From an uncultured Owenweeksia sp. (GTDB lineage Bacteria > Bacteroidota > Bacteroidia > Flavobacteriales > Schleiferiaceae): a stretch of DNA of 64,000 nucleotides. The DNA is taken from assembly GCA_937146805.1 (NCBI GenBank), contig CAKZRR010000021.1:62001-126000 (forward strand). Direction: 5' to 3'. This document shows, piece after piece, positions 18,605-28,080 of this stretch. Below the pieces are notes generated by a model, which saw only the letters and a list, made by a program, of their open reading frames with translations, was not told the origin of the DNA and did no database searches. The first letter of the stretch is position 1. Each line of letters opens with the position of its first letter. Position numbers and translations under genes: made by a program.

Positions 18605-18637
18605 ATGAGTTGTTTGGCCATAGCACGATTCAAGGGT

Positions 18638-18645
18638 TATCTTTG
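18638..18645 (+). promoter_or_regulatory. promoter core TATCTTTG for nfu
   Basis: Exact TAnnTTTG 14 nt before ATG 18660. A TTTG at 18613-18616 lies 21 nt upstream and fits the -33 element. Confidence 0.65.
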
Positions 18646-18659
18646 CCAAAAATTTGGTG

Positions 18660-19292
18660 ATGGAAGAAACAAAAAGAGTTCCGGTGAGTGTATATGCTGA
18701 AATGACCCCCAACCCTGCGGTGTTAAAATTTGTAGCCAACAAAAGGCTTATTGAGCAGGATTCGGTTGAATTTAAGAATATTGAGGAAGCACAGCCCTCA
18801 CCATTGGCTGTAAAGCTGTTTCATTTTCCCTTTGTAAAGGAGATTTTTGTTTCGGGTAATTACCTCGCTATTACCAAATATGATATTGTAGAGTGGGAAG
18901 ACATTACCCTAGAGGTTCGCGAGCTTATAAGAGATTATATTAGTCAAGGGAACCCAGTACTAAAAGTAGCCATTGCCAGCACCGAAGCCAGTGAAGAGGA
19001 TATCAAACCCGCTCCCGTAGCCTTTCATCCCGAAGAAAAAAGCCCCGAAGAATGGGATGCTATTGAACAAAAAATTGTTTCGTTATTAGATGACCATGTA
19101 AAACCTGCGGTGGAACAAGATGGTGGAAACATCAAGTTTTTAAACTACCAAGAGGGTGTTGTAAAGGTGTTACTGCAAGGCGCCTGTTCAGGTTGTCCTT
19201 CTTCTACGGTAACCTTAAAACAAGGCATTCAAAGCTTATTGCAAGAAATGCTTCCAGGTCAAATAAAGTCGGTAGAAGCGGTTAACGGTTAA
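18660..19292 (+). CDS. Fe-S cluster scaffold/carrier protein NfuA-like (NifU C-terminal domain)
   Basis: About 210 aa. The N-terminal Nfu domain (EMTPNPAVLKFVANKRL, residues about 8-95) is followed by a NifU-type C-terminal domain with the cluster-ligating CxxC in GACSGCPSSTVTLKQGI. It takes up and hands on Fe-S clusters in the cytosol. The ORF track uses TTG 18654; the ATG two codons later is a better start given the promoter core at 18638. It is divergent from the gamma-carbonic anhydrase gene. Confidence 0.92.
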   Translation: MEETKRVPVSVYAEMTPNPAVLKFVANKRLIEQDSVEFKNIEEAQPSPLAVKLFHFPFVKEIFVSGNYLAITKYDIVEWEDITLEVRELIRDYISQGNPVLKVAIASTEASEEDIKPAPVAFHPEEKSPEEWDAIEQKIVSLLDDHVKPAVEQDGGNIKFLNYQEGVVKVLLQGACSGCPSSTVTLKQGIQSLLQEMLPGQIKSVEAVNG

Positions 19293-19294
19293 GT

Positions 19295-20389
19295 TTAGGG
19301 CTGTAAACTCATTTTCTTTAAGTGCGAAACATGTGCCTTTAAAGCATCTGAAACGCGGTGATACTCCTTATACGGGAGATTAAACTCAAGTGCCGTTTTT
19401 TTAACAATTTTGGCAATTGCAGGATAATGCACATGGCAAACCGTTGGAAACAAATGATGCTCTACCTGAAAATTTAAACCACCCACAAACCAGTTTACTA
19501 TACGGCTTCCTTTGGCAAAATCAGCCGTGGTTCTCAGTTGATGCTCCATCCATTCATCTTCCGCCATACCACTCTCAGGTATATCCATATTGTCTACACC
19601 CTCTACCATGTGTGCTAATTGAAACACATAGCTCAATACCACACCTGCCGTAAAATGCATTAAAAAGAACCCCAACAAAACCCAGTACCAAGCCACTGGA
19701 ATAAGTACTAAGGGTAACACAACAAATAACGAAAAATAGAGTGCCTTGGTAAATACCAAAATCACCCACTCCTTTTTAATACTCTCGGCAGTATGACCTC
19801 CTACACCTCGTTTATAATACTGAATAAGTTGCTTAAAATCTTTAAGAGCCAGCCAGTTGATTGTAAGAATACCATAAACAAATGGGTAATATATTTTTTG
19901 AAAGCGATGAAACTTCTGCCACTTTTGTGAAGGATGCATTCTTATAATTCCTGACGATTCCATGTCCTCATCCAAACCTTGAATATTGGTAAACGTATGA
20001 TGTAAAACATTGTGTTGTACCCGCCAATTGGCCGCATTGCCGCTAATCAAATAAATAGTGGCGCCTAACCATTTATTTATATGCCTATTGCTGGCATAGG
20101 CACCATGAATAGCATCGTGCATAACTCCCATACCAATGCCCGACATACCAAAACCCATCACAAAAAACAGCAGTAAAACTAAAGCGACTGATGGTTGCCC
20201 AAAAAGCAAGAAAAAATAAGGAACCAAATAAAGCGATAACATACCTATAGTTTTTAATACCATGGCGGCATTGGCCTTATTCGAAATTTTGTTATCCTCA
20301 AAATAATCTTTAACGCGTTTGGTAAGCGTTGTTCTAAAGGATTCTTTTTGCGGGCGTGGAAACCTCACTTTGGGCGAAGCAGTGGACAT
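19295..20389 (-). CDS. fatty acid desaturase (acyl-CoA/front-end desaturase type)
   Basis: A 364-aa integral membrane di-iron desaturase. All three histidine boxes are present: HDAIH, HNVLHH and QVEHH (QVEHHLFPTVCHVHYP). The QVEHH form of the third box is typical of the linoleoyl-CoA/delta-6-like group. Four hydrophobic segments flank the boxes. It inserts a double bond in acyl chains and so alters membrane fluidity. Regiospecificity cannot be read from sequence. It converges on nfu (2-nt gap) and diverges from pgi. Confidence 0.9.
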   Translation of the reverse strand: MSTASPKVRFPRPQKESFRTTLTKRVKDYFEDNKISNKANAAMVLKTIGMLSLYLVPYFFLLFGQPSVALVLLLFFVMGFGMSGIGMGVMHDAIHGAYASNRHINKWLGATIYLISGNAANWRVQHNVLHHTFTNIQGLDEDMESSGIIRMHPSQKWQKFHRFQKIYYPFVYGILTINWLALKDFKQLIQYYKRGVGGHTAESIKKEWVILVFTKALYFSLFVVLPLVLIPVAWYWVLLGFFLMHFTAGVVLSYVFQLAHMVEGVDNMDIPESGMAEDEWMEHQLRTTADFAKGSRIVNWFVGGLNFQVEHHLFPTVCHVHYPAIAKIVKKTALEFNLPYKEYHRVSDALKAHVSHLKKMSLQP

Positions 20390-20446
20390 TTAATCTAAAA
20401 TAATAGTTTTACAACTTAATATATACTGGTAATTCAGCTAACAAAT

Positions 20447-20454
20447 TACATTTG
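20447..20454 (+). promoter_or_regulatory. promoter core TACATTTG for pgi
   Basis: Exact TAnnTTTG 16 nt upstream of the pgi ATG at 20471. Confidence 0.6.
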
Positions 20455-20470
20455 CGAAAATAGTCATTAA

Positions 20471-22108
20471 ATGCTAGCAAAAATCAATCCAACCACCACC
20501 CAAAGCTGGGCAAAATTGCAGGAACACCGCCAAACATGGCAGAGCACTCACCTTAACAACTGTTTTAAAGAGCAGCCCAATAGATTTGATGATTTTACCC
20601 TGAAATTTGATGATTTCCTTTTTGATTTTTCGAAGAACAAAATTAATACTACTACACTTTCCATTTTAAAAGAATTATTTGAGGAGTGCGAGGTGCCGCA
20701 ATCCATTCAAAAACAATTTAGTGGTAAGGCGATAAATGAAACTGAGAATAGAGCGGTGTTACATACTGCCCTTCGCAATTTTAGTGGCAGACCTGTTATG
20801 GTAGATGGCCAAGACGTAATGCCCGCAGTGCAAAACGTATTAAAGCAAATGAAACGCTTTTCGGAGGCTGTAATTTCAGGCGAAAGCCGAGGCTATAGCC
20901 AAAAACCTATTATCGATATCGTAAATATTGGAATTGGCGGATCGGACTTGGGGCCTGTGATGGTGTACGAAGCACTTAAACCATACCGGGTAAAACATAT
21001 AAACTGCCACTTTGTATCTAATGTAGATGGCGCAGATATAGCGGAAACATTGGAGGGCTTAAATACCGAAACCACCTTATTTGTAATTGCCTCTAAAACC
21101 TTTACCACCCAAGAAACCATGACCAACGCGCATACCGCTCGTACATGGTTTTTAGAAAATGGTGGAAATGAAAAGGCCATTGCTCAACATTTTGCAGCCG
21201 TTAGCACCAACGCACAAGCAGTGGTAAATTTTGGCATTGACTCTGAAAACATGTTTGAGTTTTGGGATTGGGTTGGAGGCCGTTACTCAGTTTGGTCTGC
21301 TATCGGCCTTAGCTTATGTTTAGGATTGGGTTACGATGTTTTTGAACAATTTTTGAAAGGTGCCCACCAAATGGATGAGCATTTTAGCAGCAGCCCGTTT
21401 GAAAAAAACATTCCCATGCAAATGGCGGCTATTGGTATTTGGTACAACAACTTTTGGGATGCCCATACCGAAGCTATCATTCCTTACTACCAAAACATGC
21501 ATCGTTTTGCCGCTTACTTTCAGCAAGGTAATATGGAGAGTAATGGCAAATCGGTAGATAGATCTCAGCAAAAAATAGACTACCAAACGGGTCCAATTGT
21601 GTGGGGAGAACCAGGAACTAATGGGCAACATGCTTTCTTTCAATTAATACACCAAGGCACTCGCACCATACCTTGTGATTTTATTGGCTTTAGCCAAAGT
21701 CCTTATAAGTTACCAGGACATCACGCCAAGTTTATGGCTAACTTTTTTGCCCAAACTGAAGCGCTTATGAAGGGTAAAACAAAACACACAGCCGAAATAG
21801 AACTAATTGAAAACAACGGAGATAAAGTCTTAGCAGCGTATAAAGAATTTGAAGGCAACAAACCCACCACTACTATTTTAGGCAAAATGCCTACGCCTGA
21901 AAGTATTGGGCAGCTGGTAGCCTGTTACGAACATAAAATATTTTGCCAAGGCGTGGTTTGGAATATCTATTCGTTTGACCAATGGGGCGTAGAACTAGGC
22001 AAACAATTAGCCTCACAAATATTACCTAAACTACAAAACTCCGATTCATTGGATAGCCACGATAGTTCAACTAACGGACTCATCTCCTTTTTTAGAGAAA
22101 ATAGCTAA
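20471..22108 (+). CDS. pgi: glucose-6-phosphate isomerase
   Basis: A 545-aa cytosolic enzyme of glycolysis and gluconeogenesis that interconverts glucose 6-phosphate and fructose 6-phosphate. It carries the PGI signatures: [25 protein letters not shown], the active-site [17 protein letters not shown] and the region [16 protein letters not shown]. The length matches the long bacterial/eukaryotic type. Single gene, flanked by a promoter core and a strong terminator. Confidence 0.97.
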   Translation: MLAKINPTTTQSWAKLQEHRQTWQSTHLNNCFKEQPNRFDDFTLKFDDFLFDFSKNKINTTTLSILKELFEECEVPQSIQKQFSGKAINETENRAVLHTALRNFSGRPVMVDGQDVMPAVQNVLKQMKRFSEAVISGESRGYSQKPIIDIVNIGIGGSDLGPVMVYEALKPYRVKHINCHFVSNVDGADIAETLEGLNTETTLFVIASKTFTTQETMTNAHTARTWFLENGGNEKAIAQHFAAVSTNAQAVVNFGIDSENMFEFWDWVGGRYSVWSAIGLSLCLGLGYDVFEQFLKGAHQMDEHFSSSPFEKNIPMQMAAIGIWYNNFWDAHTEAIIPYYQNMHRFAAYFQQGNMESNGKSVDRSQQKIDYQTGPIVWGEPGTNGQHAFFQLIHQGTRTIPCDFIGFSQSPYKLPGHHAKFMANFFAQTEALMKGKTKHTAEIELIENNGDKVLAAYKEFEGNKPTTTILGKMPTPESIGQLVACYEHKIFCQGVVWNIYSFDQWGVELGKQLASQILPKLQNSDSLDSHDSSTNGLISFFRENS

Positions 22109-22141
22109 ACACCCTACCATTTTAATGCACTGGTATTTCAG

Positions 22142-22171
22142 CGCCCTTTCGTTTTGATAGGGCGTTTTTTT
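22142..22171 (+). terminator. intrinsic terminator after pgi
   Basis: A 6-bp stem, CGCCCT / AGGGCG, has an 11-nt loop and is followed by seven T. Confidence 0.82.
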
Positions 22172-22179
22172 ATGGGCAC

Positions 22180-22201
22180 CATCCTCGTGAACACGAGGAT
22201 G
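22180..22201. repeat. perfect palindrome centred on GTGAACAC (copy 1)
   Basis: CATCCTCGTG-AA-CACGAGGATG has two perfect 10-bp arms with a 2-nt centre. It shares the GTGAACAC core with the palindrome at 22241. Function unknown: operator, small-RNA hairpin or REP-like unit. Confidence 0.7.
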
Positions 22202-22240
22202 TCACAACAATATGTAAATCAGCATCTTAAAATAAAAAGC

Positions 22241-22262
22241 TGCCTGGGTGAACACCATGGCA
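22241..22262. repeat. imperfect palindrome centred on GTGAACAC (copy 2)
   Basis: TGCCTGGGTG-AA-CACCATGGCA has 8 of 10 arm positions paired and the same GTGAACAC core as copy 1, 61 bp away centre to centre. It is 43 nt upstream of the coiled-coil lipoprotein start. Confidence 0.55.
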
Positions 22263-22305
22263 CAGTATTTCAATAATAGAATATCAAATTAAACATTCAA
22301 CTACC

Positions 22306-23175
22306 ATGAAAAAAGTATTGTTAGCCGCTATTGCATTGCCTCTTTTAGTGGCTTGTGGCCAAGAGATTAAAAACGAGAACATCCGTTTAACAGGAGAAAA
22401 CGAACAGCTTTCTGCCGATTTAAAAGAACAAGAACAGCAAATGGATGATTTCATTGCTACGTTTACTCAAATTCAAGATAACCTAGCTCAAATTAGAGAG
22501 CGTGAAGAAAGCATTCAACAAGCTACAGATGGTGAAGTTGAAGGTGCAGGAAATGCCCAAGACCGGGTTCTTAGTGATATTGAGTCAATCAATGAACTGT
22601 TGAACTCTAACAAAACCGAAATTACTGAGCTTACCGATAAAATTGGAAGATACAGCTATGAGGTAGGTAAGTTCAAAAAAATGGTTTCTACGCTAAATAC
22701 CGAAATCGAAGTAAAGGATAAGCAAGTATTAGAGCTTAAAGAAGACTTAGCCTCTATGAACTTCGAAATGACCAAGTTAAACTCTAAATTAGAAGTTGAA
22801 ACAGCTGCTAATCGTGAGAAAACGGCCGTTATAAAAGCCCAAAAAGAAAGCTTAAACACTGCTTTTTACACTGTGGGAACATTTAAAGAATTAAACTCTA
22901 ACAAAGTGTTAGACAAAAAAGGTGGTGTAATTGGTATCGGAAGAACCAAAGCATTGGCTGATGATTTTAACAAGGATTACTTTACTCGAATAGACATTTC
23001 AAAAACAGCTATCATTCCAATTAACTCGGATGATGATGATGTGAAATTGGTAAGCAGCCACCCAACGGATTCGTACAAGTGGAACAAACAAGACGACCAA
23101 GTGGTAAGTTTAGAAATTACCAACGCCAAAAAGTTTTGGAAATCGTCAAAGTATTTAGTGGTTTTGGTTGATTAA
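22306..23175 (+). CDS. coiled-coil lipoprotein of unknown function
   Basis: A 289-aa lipoprotein (LLAAIALPLLVACGQE, lipobox VAC). Residues about 20-190 are heptad-rich coiled coil (ENIRLTGENEQLSADLKEQ...; ELKEDLASMNFEMTKLNSKLE), followed by a small globular domain (FYTVGTFKELNSNKVLDKKGGVIGIGR). Similar lipoproteins are common in Flavobacteriales, some annotated as collagen-binding-like adhesins; I would not assert that function. It is flanked upstream by two palindromes and downstream by a strong terminator, so it is probably monocistronic and perhaps specifically regulated. Confidence 0.75.
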   Translation: MKKVLLAAIALPLLVACGQEIKNENIRLTGENEQLSADLKEQEQQMDDFIATFTQIQDNLAQIREREESIQQATDGEVEGAGNAQDRVLSDIESINELLNSNKTEITELTDKIGRYSYEVGKFKKMVSTLNTEIEVKDKQVLELKEDLASMNFEMTKLNSKLEVETAANREKTAVIKAQKESLNTAFYTVGTFKELNSNKVLDKKGGVIGIGRTKALADDFNKDYFTRIDISKTAIIPINSDDDDVKLVSSHPTDSYKWNKQDDQVVSLEITNAKKFWKSSKYLVVLVD

Positions 23176-23197
23176 GAGCCCTCAACCAAATAACAGA

Positions 23198-23227
23198 AAC
23201 CCCTTAAGCCCCGCTTAAGGGGTTTTT
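23198..23227 (+). terminator. intrinsic terminator
   Basis: A 9-bp perfect stem, CCCCTTAAG / CTTAAGGGG, has a 5-nt loop (CCCCG) and a T run. Confidence 0.88.
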
Positions 23228-23261
23228 AATTTTTAGGCCATCGCCAAACAAGCCTAATAGT

Positions 23262-23269
23262 TACCTTTG
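23262..23269 (+). promoter_or_regulatory. promoter core TACCTTTG
   Basis: Exact TAnnTTTG 15 nt before ATG 23285. It overlaps the TTG at 23267 that the ORF track uses as start, which argues for the ATG. Confidence 0.62.
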
Positions 23270-23284
23270 GCCAAAATCAATTTT

Positions 23285-23719
23285 ATGTACGCCATACTTA
23301 AAACCATTCATGGGCAGCTGCCCTTTTTACTGTTGGCCGCTTTAAGCGTAGCCGTTGTTATTTTTAGCCTTAAATTAATTCAAAAAGGCCCTTTTGCTAA
23401 AGCAGATAAAAGCTTGGCCTTAATCACTTTGATTTTTACCCATGTACAACTTCTATTGGGTATCATATTATACTTTGTAAGTCCACTTGTTAAGGAGGCC
23501 TTAAACTCAGGTGAAATGATGTCTAATGCTGCGCATCGTTTTAACGCCATTGAACATGGTTTAACCATGATTTTTGCCATTGTACTAATTACAGCGGGTT
23601 ACTCCAAATCAAAGAAAAAAACCGAAGATGCCGCTAAGTTTAAAACCCTAGTTATTTTTTACGGATTGGGTTTAATTCTCGCGCTAAGCAGAATACCTTG
23701 GAATACTTGGTTAAGCTAA
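23285..23719 (+). CDS. four-helix integral membrane protein, unknown function
   Basis: About 144 aa with four hydrophobic helices (near residues 10-30, 45-68, 85-108 and 120-140) and conserved-looking His residues near helix starts (KTIHGQLPFLLL, FTHVQLLLGIILY, AIEHGLTMIFA). The spacing of His on helices resembles small heme-binding cytochrome b561-like membrane proteins, but I cannot confirm this. Small proteins of this kind occur widely in Flavobacteriales. It is 3 nt upstream of hflX and probably in its operon, with recJ. Confidence 0.72.
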   Translation: MYAILKTIHGQLPFLLLAALSVAVVIFSLKLIQKGPFAKADKSLALITLIFTHVQLLLGIILYFVSPLVKEALNSGEMMSNAAHRFNAIEHGLTMIFAIVLITAGYSKSKKKTEDAAKFKTLVIFYGLGLILALSRIPWNTWLS

Positions 23720-23722
23720 GCT

Positions 23723-24919
23723 ATGATTGAAACCAAAAAGAAAATAGGCACCGAACCCGAAACGGCTGTACTCATTGGCTTGTTAAGCCAATTTCAACCT
23801 AAAGAGAAACTGGAAGAATATTTAGATGAGCTTGAGTTTTTAGCCGATACCGCTGGAGCGATTTGCAAAAAGCGATTTTGGCAAAAGTTAGATAAACCCA
23901 ACCCAAAAACATTATTGGGCTCTGGTAAAATTCAAGAGGTAGCTCAATATATTAAGGAGTACGAAATTGATTTAGCCATTTTTGATGATGAACTCAGTCC
24001 TTCTCAGCTCAAAAATGTGGAGCAAATTTTGGAGTGCAAAGTGCTTGATCGCACCAACCTCATTCTAGATATTTTTGCCAGTCGTGCCCAAACTTCTTAT
24101 GCTCGAACGCAAGTAGAACTAGCACAGTATCAATACTTACTGCCACGCCTTACTAATTTATGGACACACCTCAGCAAACAAAAAGGAGGTATTGGCATGA
24201 AAGGTCCTGGGGAACGCGAAATTGAAACAGATCGTAGAATTATTAGAGATAAGATTAGCCTACTTAAAAAGGACTTGCTTAAAATTGATAAGCAAATGGC
24301 CATTCAAAGAGGCAACCGCGGTTCGCTTATTAGAGTGGCCTTGGTAGGGTATACCAATGTGGGCAAGTCTACCATTATGAATATGCTGAGTAAATCTGAG
24401 GTGTTTGCCGAAAATAAACTCTTTGCCACGCTGGATACCACTGTTAGAAAGGTCGTGTTACAAAACCTTCCTTTTTTATTGAGCGATACCGTGGGCTTTA
24501 TCCGTAAGCTGCCTACCCAACTTATTGAATCGTTTAAATCTACATTAGATGAAGTGCGTGAGGCCGATGTTTTGGTGCATGTGGTGGATATTTCGCACCC
24601 AAACTTTGAAGAGCACATTGAAACCGTAAACCGTACTATTGCTGAGATTGATGGCAATGAAAAACCTACCATTATGGTTTTTAATAAAATCGATCAATAT
24701 ACATTTGAAGAAAAAGAGGAAGACGACCCTAATCCAGCTACTAAAAAGAATTACAGCTTAAGCGATTGGAAAAAAACTTGGTATGCCAAGGCAGATCAAA
24801 ATGTAGTATTCATTTCGGCTATCAAAAAAACCAATATTGATGATTTAAAGGGGCGTATGTATGAAACTATTGCTGAGCATCACGCTATTCGGTTTCCCTA
24901 CAACAACTTTTTGTACTAA
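23723..24919 (+). CDS. hflX: GTPase HflX
   Basis: A 398-aa ribosome-associated GTPase that splits stalled 70S ribosomes. It has the N-terminal HflX domain (LLGSGKIQEVAQYI, ELSPSQLKNVEQIL, TNLILDIFASRAQT) and linker GIGMKGPGEREIETDRR. The G domain has G1 GYTNVGKST, G3 DTVGFIRKLP and G4 NKID. An acidic insert lies near residue 333 (EEKEEDDPNP). The gene sits between the membrane protein and recJ, with gaps of 3 and 31 nt, and probably forms one operon. Confidence 0.96.
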   Translation: MIETKKKIGTEPETAVLIGLLSQFQPKEKLEEYLDELEFLADTAGAICKKRFWQKLDKPNPKTLLGSGKIQEVAQYIKEYEIDLAIFDDELSPSQLKNVEQILECKVLDRTNLILDIFASRAQTSYARTQVELAQYQYLLPRLTNLWTHLSKQKGGIGMKGPGEREIETDRRIIRDKISLLKKDLLKIDKQMAIQRGNRGSLIRVALVGYTNVGKSTIMNMLSKSEVFAENKLFATLDTTVRKVVLQNLPFLLSDTVGFIRKLPTQLIESFKSTLDEVREADVLVHVVDISHPNFEEHIETVNRTIAEIDGNEKPTIMVFNKIDQYTFEEKEEDDPNPATKKNYSLSDWKKTWYAKADQNVVFISAIKKTNIDDLKGRMYETIAEHHAIRFPYNNFLY

Positions 24920-24950
24920 AACTGTACCTTAGGAGCAAACTAAAAAAACC

Positions 24951-26669
24951 ATGACCTATCGTTGGCTCCAAAAAGCCACCACCAATACAGCCGCTGTAAA
25001 AAAACTCAACGAGTCACTTAATATTTCCGGTACGCTAGCCGAAATTTTGGTACAAAGAGGTATTCTTGATTTTGAAGAAGCAAAATCTTTTTTTCGGCCT
25101 CAGTTGGAAATGCTGCACGATCCTTTTTTGATGAAAGATATGGCCAAGGCCGTAGAAGAGATTGAAACGGCTATTGGCCACGATGAAAAAATTATGGTGT
25201 ATGGCGATTACGATGTAGATGGCACCACCGCTGTTTCGGTAGTTTACTCGTTCCTAAAAAAACAATACCCAAATGTAATAAGCTATATTCCTGATAGATA
25301 CAAGGAAGGTTATGGTATTTCGTTGGCCGGAATTGACTTTGCCGAAAGCGAAGGTTGTAAACTTATTATAGCACTGGATTGCGGCATTAAGGCCATTAAG
25401 CAGGTAAGCTATGCCAGTGAAAAAGGCATCGATTTTATTATTTGCGATCACCATCAACCAGGACAGGAGCTACCCCAAGCCAAGGCTATACTCAACCCAA
25501 AACAAGCCGACTGCCATTACCCTTTTGATGAGCTGAGCGGCTGTGGAGTAGGCTTTAAACTGGTTCAGGCATTATGCCAACATTGGAGCCTACCCGATAA
25601 CCTTTGGCAACAATACCTAGATTTAGTTGCGGTAAGTATTGGAGCTGATATTGTTCCCATAGTGGGCGAAAATCGCGTACTAGCTTATTACGGTTTGAAA
25701 AAAATAAATGAAAACCCAAGCGAAGGAATTCATTGGCTTAAAGTTAATGCGGGCAAAGAAAAAGATGTGTTGTCCATTTCGGATGTTGTTTTTCTGCTTG
25801 GACCACGAATAAACGCTGCTGGCAGGATTTCGCATGGTAAACTAGCGGTAGCATTACTTACAGGAACCGTAGATAGTGAGTTAGAAAACATAGCCAATAC
25901 CATTGGGGAGCAAAATCAAAACAGAAAGGAACTGGACAGCTCCATCACGAAAGAGGCGCTCCAAATGATTATCGACCAAAAGGAGGAAAAGCGTAGAACA
26001 ACCGTGCTTTTTAAAGCCGATTGGCACAAAGGAGTTATTGGAATTGTAGCCTCTCGCCTAATTGAAAATCATTACCGTCCTACGGTAGTTTTCACTGAAA
26101 GCAATGGGGTACTAGCAGGCTCTGCACGATCCGTACACGGATTTAATGTTTACGATGCCCTTAACGACTGTAGTGATATTTTAGAACAGTTTGGTGGCCA
26201 TAAGTACGCAGCAGGAATGACTCTAAAACTGGAGCAATTTGAAGCTTTTAAAACTCGTTTTGAGCAAGTGGTAACCAACACGATACTACCCGAGCAATTA
26301 ACGCCTCAGTTAACCATTGACGCTACGCTTTTATTTAAAGACTTAACTCCTAAGTTTTATAGAGTAATGCACCAAATGGGGCCTTTTGGCCCGCAGAATA
26401 TGGCACCTACTTTTGTTAGTCATCATTTATTAGATGCTGGAAGCAAAAAAGTTGGAGCGGACAAAACACATCTTCATGTGAGATTAAAGTGCCCCGACAC
26501 TAACTTAATGTTTAAAGGAATTGCTTTTGGTATGGCGCCATTGCTAGCAGTTTTACAAAGTGGCGATCCCATCTCGGTTGTCTACCATGTAGAAGAAAAT
26601 AGCTTTAGAGGGGAAACGCAACTTCAACTCAGAATTAAAGATTTAAAACTCACCGCCAACACCAATTAA
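24951..26669 (+). CDS. recJ: single-stranded-DNA-specific exonuclease RecJ
   Basis: A 572-aa 5'-3' ssDNA exonuclease used in recombination and mismatch repair. It is a DHH-superfamily enzyme with motif I YGDYDVDGTTAV, motif III FIICDHHQPG and the DHHA1 signature FGGHKYAAGMTL. Length and order match standard RecJ. It is third in the hflX operon and its 3' end overlaps the convergent M23 peptidase gene by 4 nt. Confidence 0.96.
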   Translation: MTYRWLQKATTNTAAVKKLNESLNISGTLAEILVQRGILDFEEAKSFFRPQLEMLHDPFLMKDMAKAVEEIETAIGHDEKIMVYGDYDVDGTTAVSVVYSFLKKQYPNVISYIPDRYKEGYGISLAGIDFAESEGCKLIIALDCGIKAIKQVSYASEKGIDFIICDHHQPGQELPQAKAILNPKQADCHYPFDELSGCGVGFKLVQALCQHWSLPDNLWQQYLDLVAVSIGADIVPIVGENRVLAYYGLKKINENPSEGIHWLKVNAGKEKDVLSISDVVFLLGPRINAAGRISHGKLAVALLTGTVDSELENIANTIGEQNQNRKELDSSITKEALQMIIDQKEEKRRTTVLFKADWHKGVIGIVASRLIENHYRPTVVFTESNGVLAGSARSVHGFNVYDALNDCSDILEQFGGHKYAAGMTLKLEQFEAFKTRFEQVVTNTILPEQLTPQLTIDATLLFKDLTPKFYRVMHQMGPFGPQNMAPTFVSHHLLDAGSKKVGADKTHLHVRLKCPDTNLMFKGIAFGMAPLLAVLQSGDPISVVYHVEENSFRGETQLQLRIKDLKLTANTN

Positions 26670-27958
26670 GCTGAAGGTTGGGCAGGTTTAGGCTCCTCCA
26701 AAATCAGTGCGTCTACTTTGGCCTTTTGTACCCTCATAAAATTTAAATACTCCGCTTTATATTCCTCTTTAATAGGTTCGGCTTCTGGTAAATCTTGACG
26801 TAGAGGATCTACCTGCGTTCCATTTTTCCAAAAGCGATAGCATACATGCGGACCTGTTGCCAAACCAGTGCTTCCCACATAACCAATCACATCACCTTGT
26901 TTTACCACTTTGCCATTTCGCATGCCTTTGGCAAATTTGCTCATATGTAAATACTGTGTGGTATAGGTACTGTTATGGCGCACCTTTACATAATTACCAT
27001 TGCCACTTGTATAAGCTGCTGCTATTACGGTTCCATCGGCTGTAGCCATAATAGGTGTTCCATGAGGAGCCGCATAATCGGTTCCCAAATGCGACTTCCA
27101 ACGCTTTAAAACGGGATGAAACCTGCGTGGAGTATAGCGGCTCGAAATACGGCTGTAATTCAAGGGTGCCTTCAAAAAAGCTTTCCGCAGCGTTTTTCCA
27201 TTTTCATCAAAATAGTCGCTGTACGTAGAGTCCTTGCTAAATTGAAATGAATAAAAATCGCGGTCTCCATGATTAAAATTAGCCGCTACAATTTTAGAAA
27301 TACCTACTGAAACTGTATCGTCAATAAACTGCTCTTCATAAATAACCTTAAAATTATCTCCCTTTTGAATCCGAAAAAAGTCGATGCTCCATGCATAAAT
27401 ATTTGCCAGGTTCATGGTCAGCTCAACCGAGGCTCCTTGCTCCATTAAAGTTTGATACAGAGAGGAATAAATGGTGCCGCTCACGGTTTTTGTTTGCAAC
27501 GTAACTTCTTTCTCTGCTCTACTTACCGAACCCGAATCTCTTAAATCAAAAATATAATAAGCCACAGCACTGGCCTCATACACCATATAACTCGCTACCA
27601 AGCTGCTATCTTGCTCTGCGCAAAAAAGCGTATATGGTTTTCCCACACGTAGTTTTCTAACATCAAAAGTCTCCTTATGCTCAGTGGCAATGGCGTGTAT
27701 TTTTTCATAACCTACACCATACTCCAATAAAATGTTACCAAAGCTTTCGCCTGATTTAACCACCTTATCTACCAACTGAAAAGAATCTACAGGCAACCCG
27801 TATTTTAATACCGTTTGCTGCGTTGCCATTTCTTCTCGTTCCTCTAAGCTCGAATTCTCAACTTCAGCCGTATTCCCTGGACTGTATTTATAAATAAATC
27901 CTCCTACTAAAACCAAACCCAGCAGGCCCAGCACTATCCACATCAGCTTTTTATTCAT
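26666..27958 (-). CDS. M23 family metallopeptidase with altered HxH motif
   Basis: About 430 aa with one N-terminal membrane anchor (MWIVLGLLGLVLVGGFIY), an OapA/LysM-like middle region and a C-terminal LytM domain (HLGTDYAAPHGTPIMATADGTV...). M23 enzymes cut peptidoglycan cross-links or act as envelope-division activators. The first zinc motif HxxxD is intact (HLGTD). The second motif, usually HxH, reads GPHVCYRFW, so the final zinc-ligating His is replaced by Cys while the catalytic His is kept. The ORF track starts at 28012, but that region is upstream of a promoter core at 27993; ATG 27958 is the better start. Confidence 0.9.
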   Translation of the reverse strand: MNKKLMWIVLGLLGLVLVGGFIYKYSPGNTAEVENSSLEEREEMATQQTVLKYGLPVDSFQLVDKVVKSGESFGNILLEYGVGYEKIHAIATEHKETFDVRKLRVGKPYTLFCAEQDSSLVASYMVYEASAVAYYIFDLRDSGSVSRAEKEVTLQTKTVSGTIYSSLYQTLMEQGASVELTMNLANIYAWSIDFFRIQKGDNFKVIYEEQFIDDTVSVGISKIVAANFNHGDRDFYSFQFSKDSTYSDYFDENGKTLRKAFLKAPLNYSRISSRYTPRRFHPVLKRWKSHLGTDYAAPHGTPIMATADGTVIAAAYTSGNGNYVKVRHNSTYTTQYLHMSKFAKGMRNGKVVKQGDVIGYVGSTGLATGPHVCYRFWKNGTQVDPLRQDLPEAEPIKEEYKAEYLNFMRVQKAKVDALILEEPKPAQPSA

Positions 27959-27992
27959 CGCTACAAATCTCCAAATACATTTAATAAACGCG

Positions 27993-28000
27993 CAAATATA
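27993..28000 (-). promoter_or_regulatory. promoter core TATATTTG (reverse) for the M23 peptidase gene
   Basis: Exact TAnnTTTG on the minus strand, 34 nt before ATG 27958. Confidence 0.55.
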
Positions 28001-28080
28001 AAATCTTAGCACATGCCTTCTTCACTAATTTGCTTTGGTTGTTAACCAAAAAACAATGATATTTATCCAAATCTCCAACC

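Noticed and set aside
22180-22262. CRISPR repeats
   Set aside because: Only two palindromes with different arms and a 39-bp gap; no repeated unit with regular spacers and no cas genes in the window.
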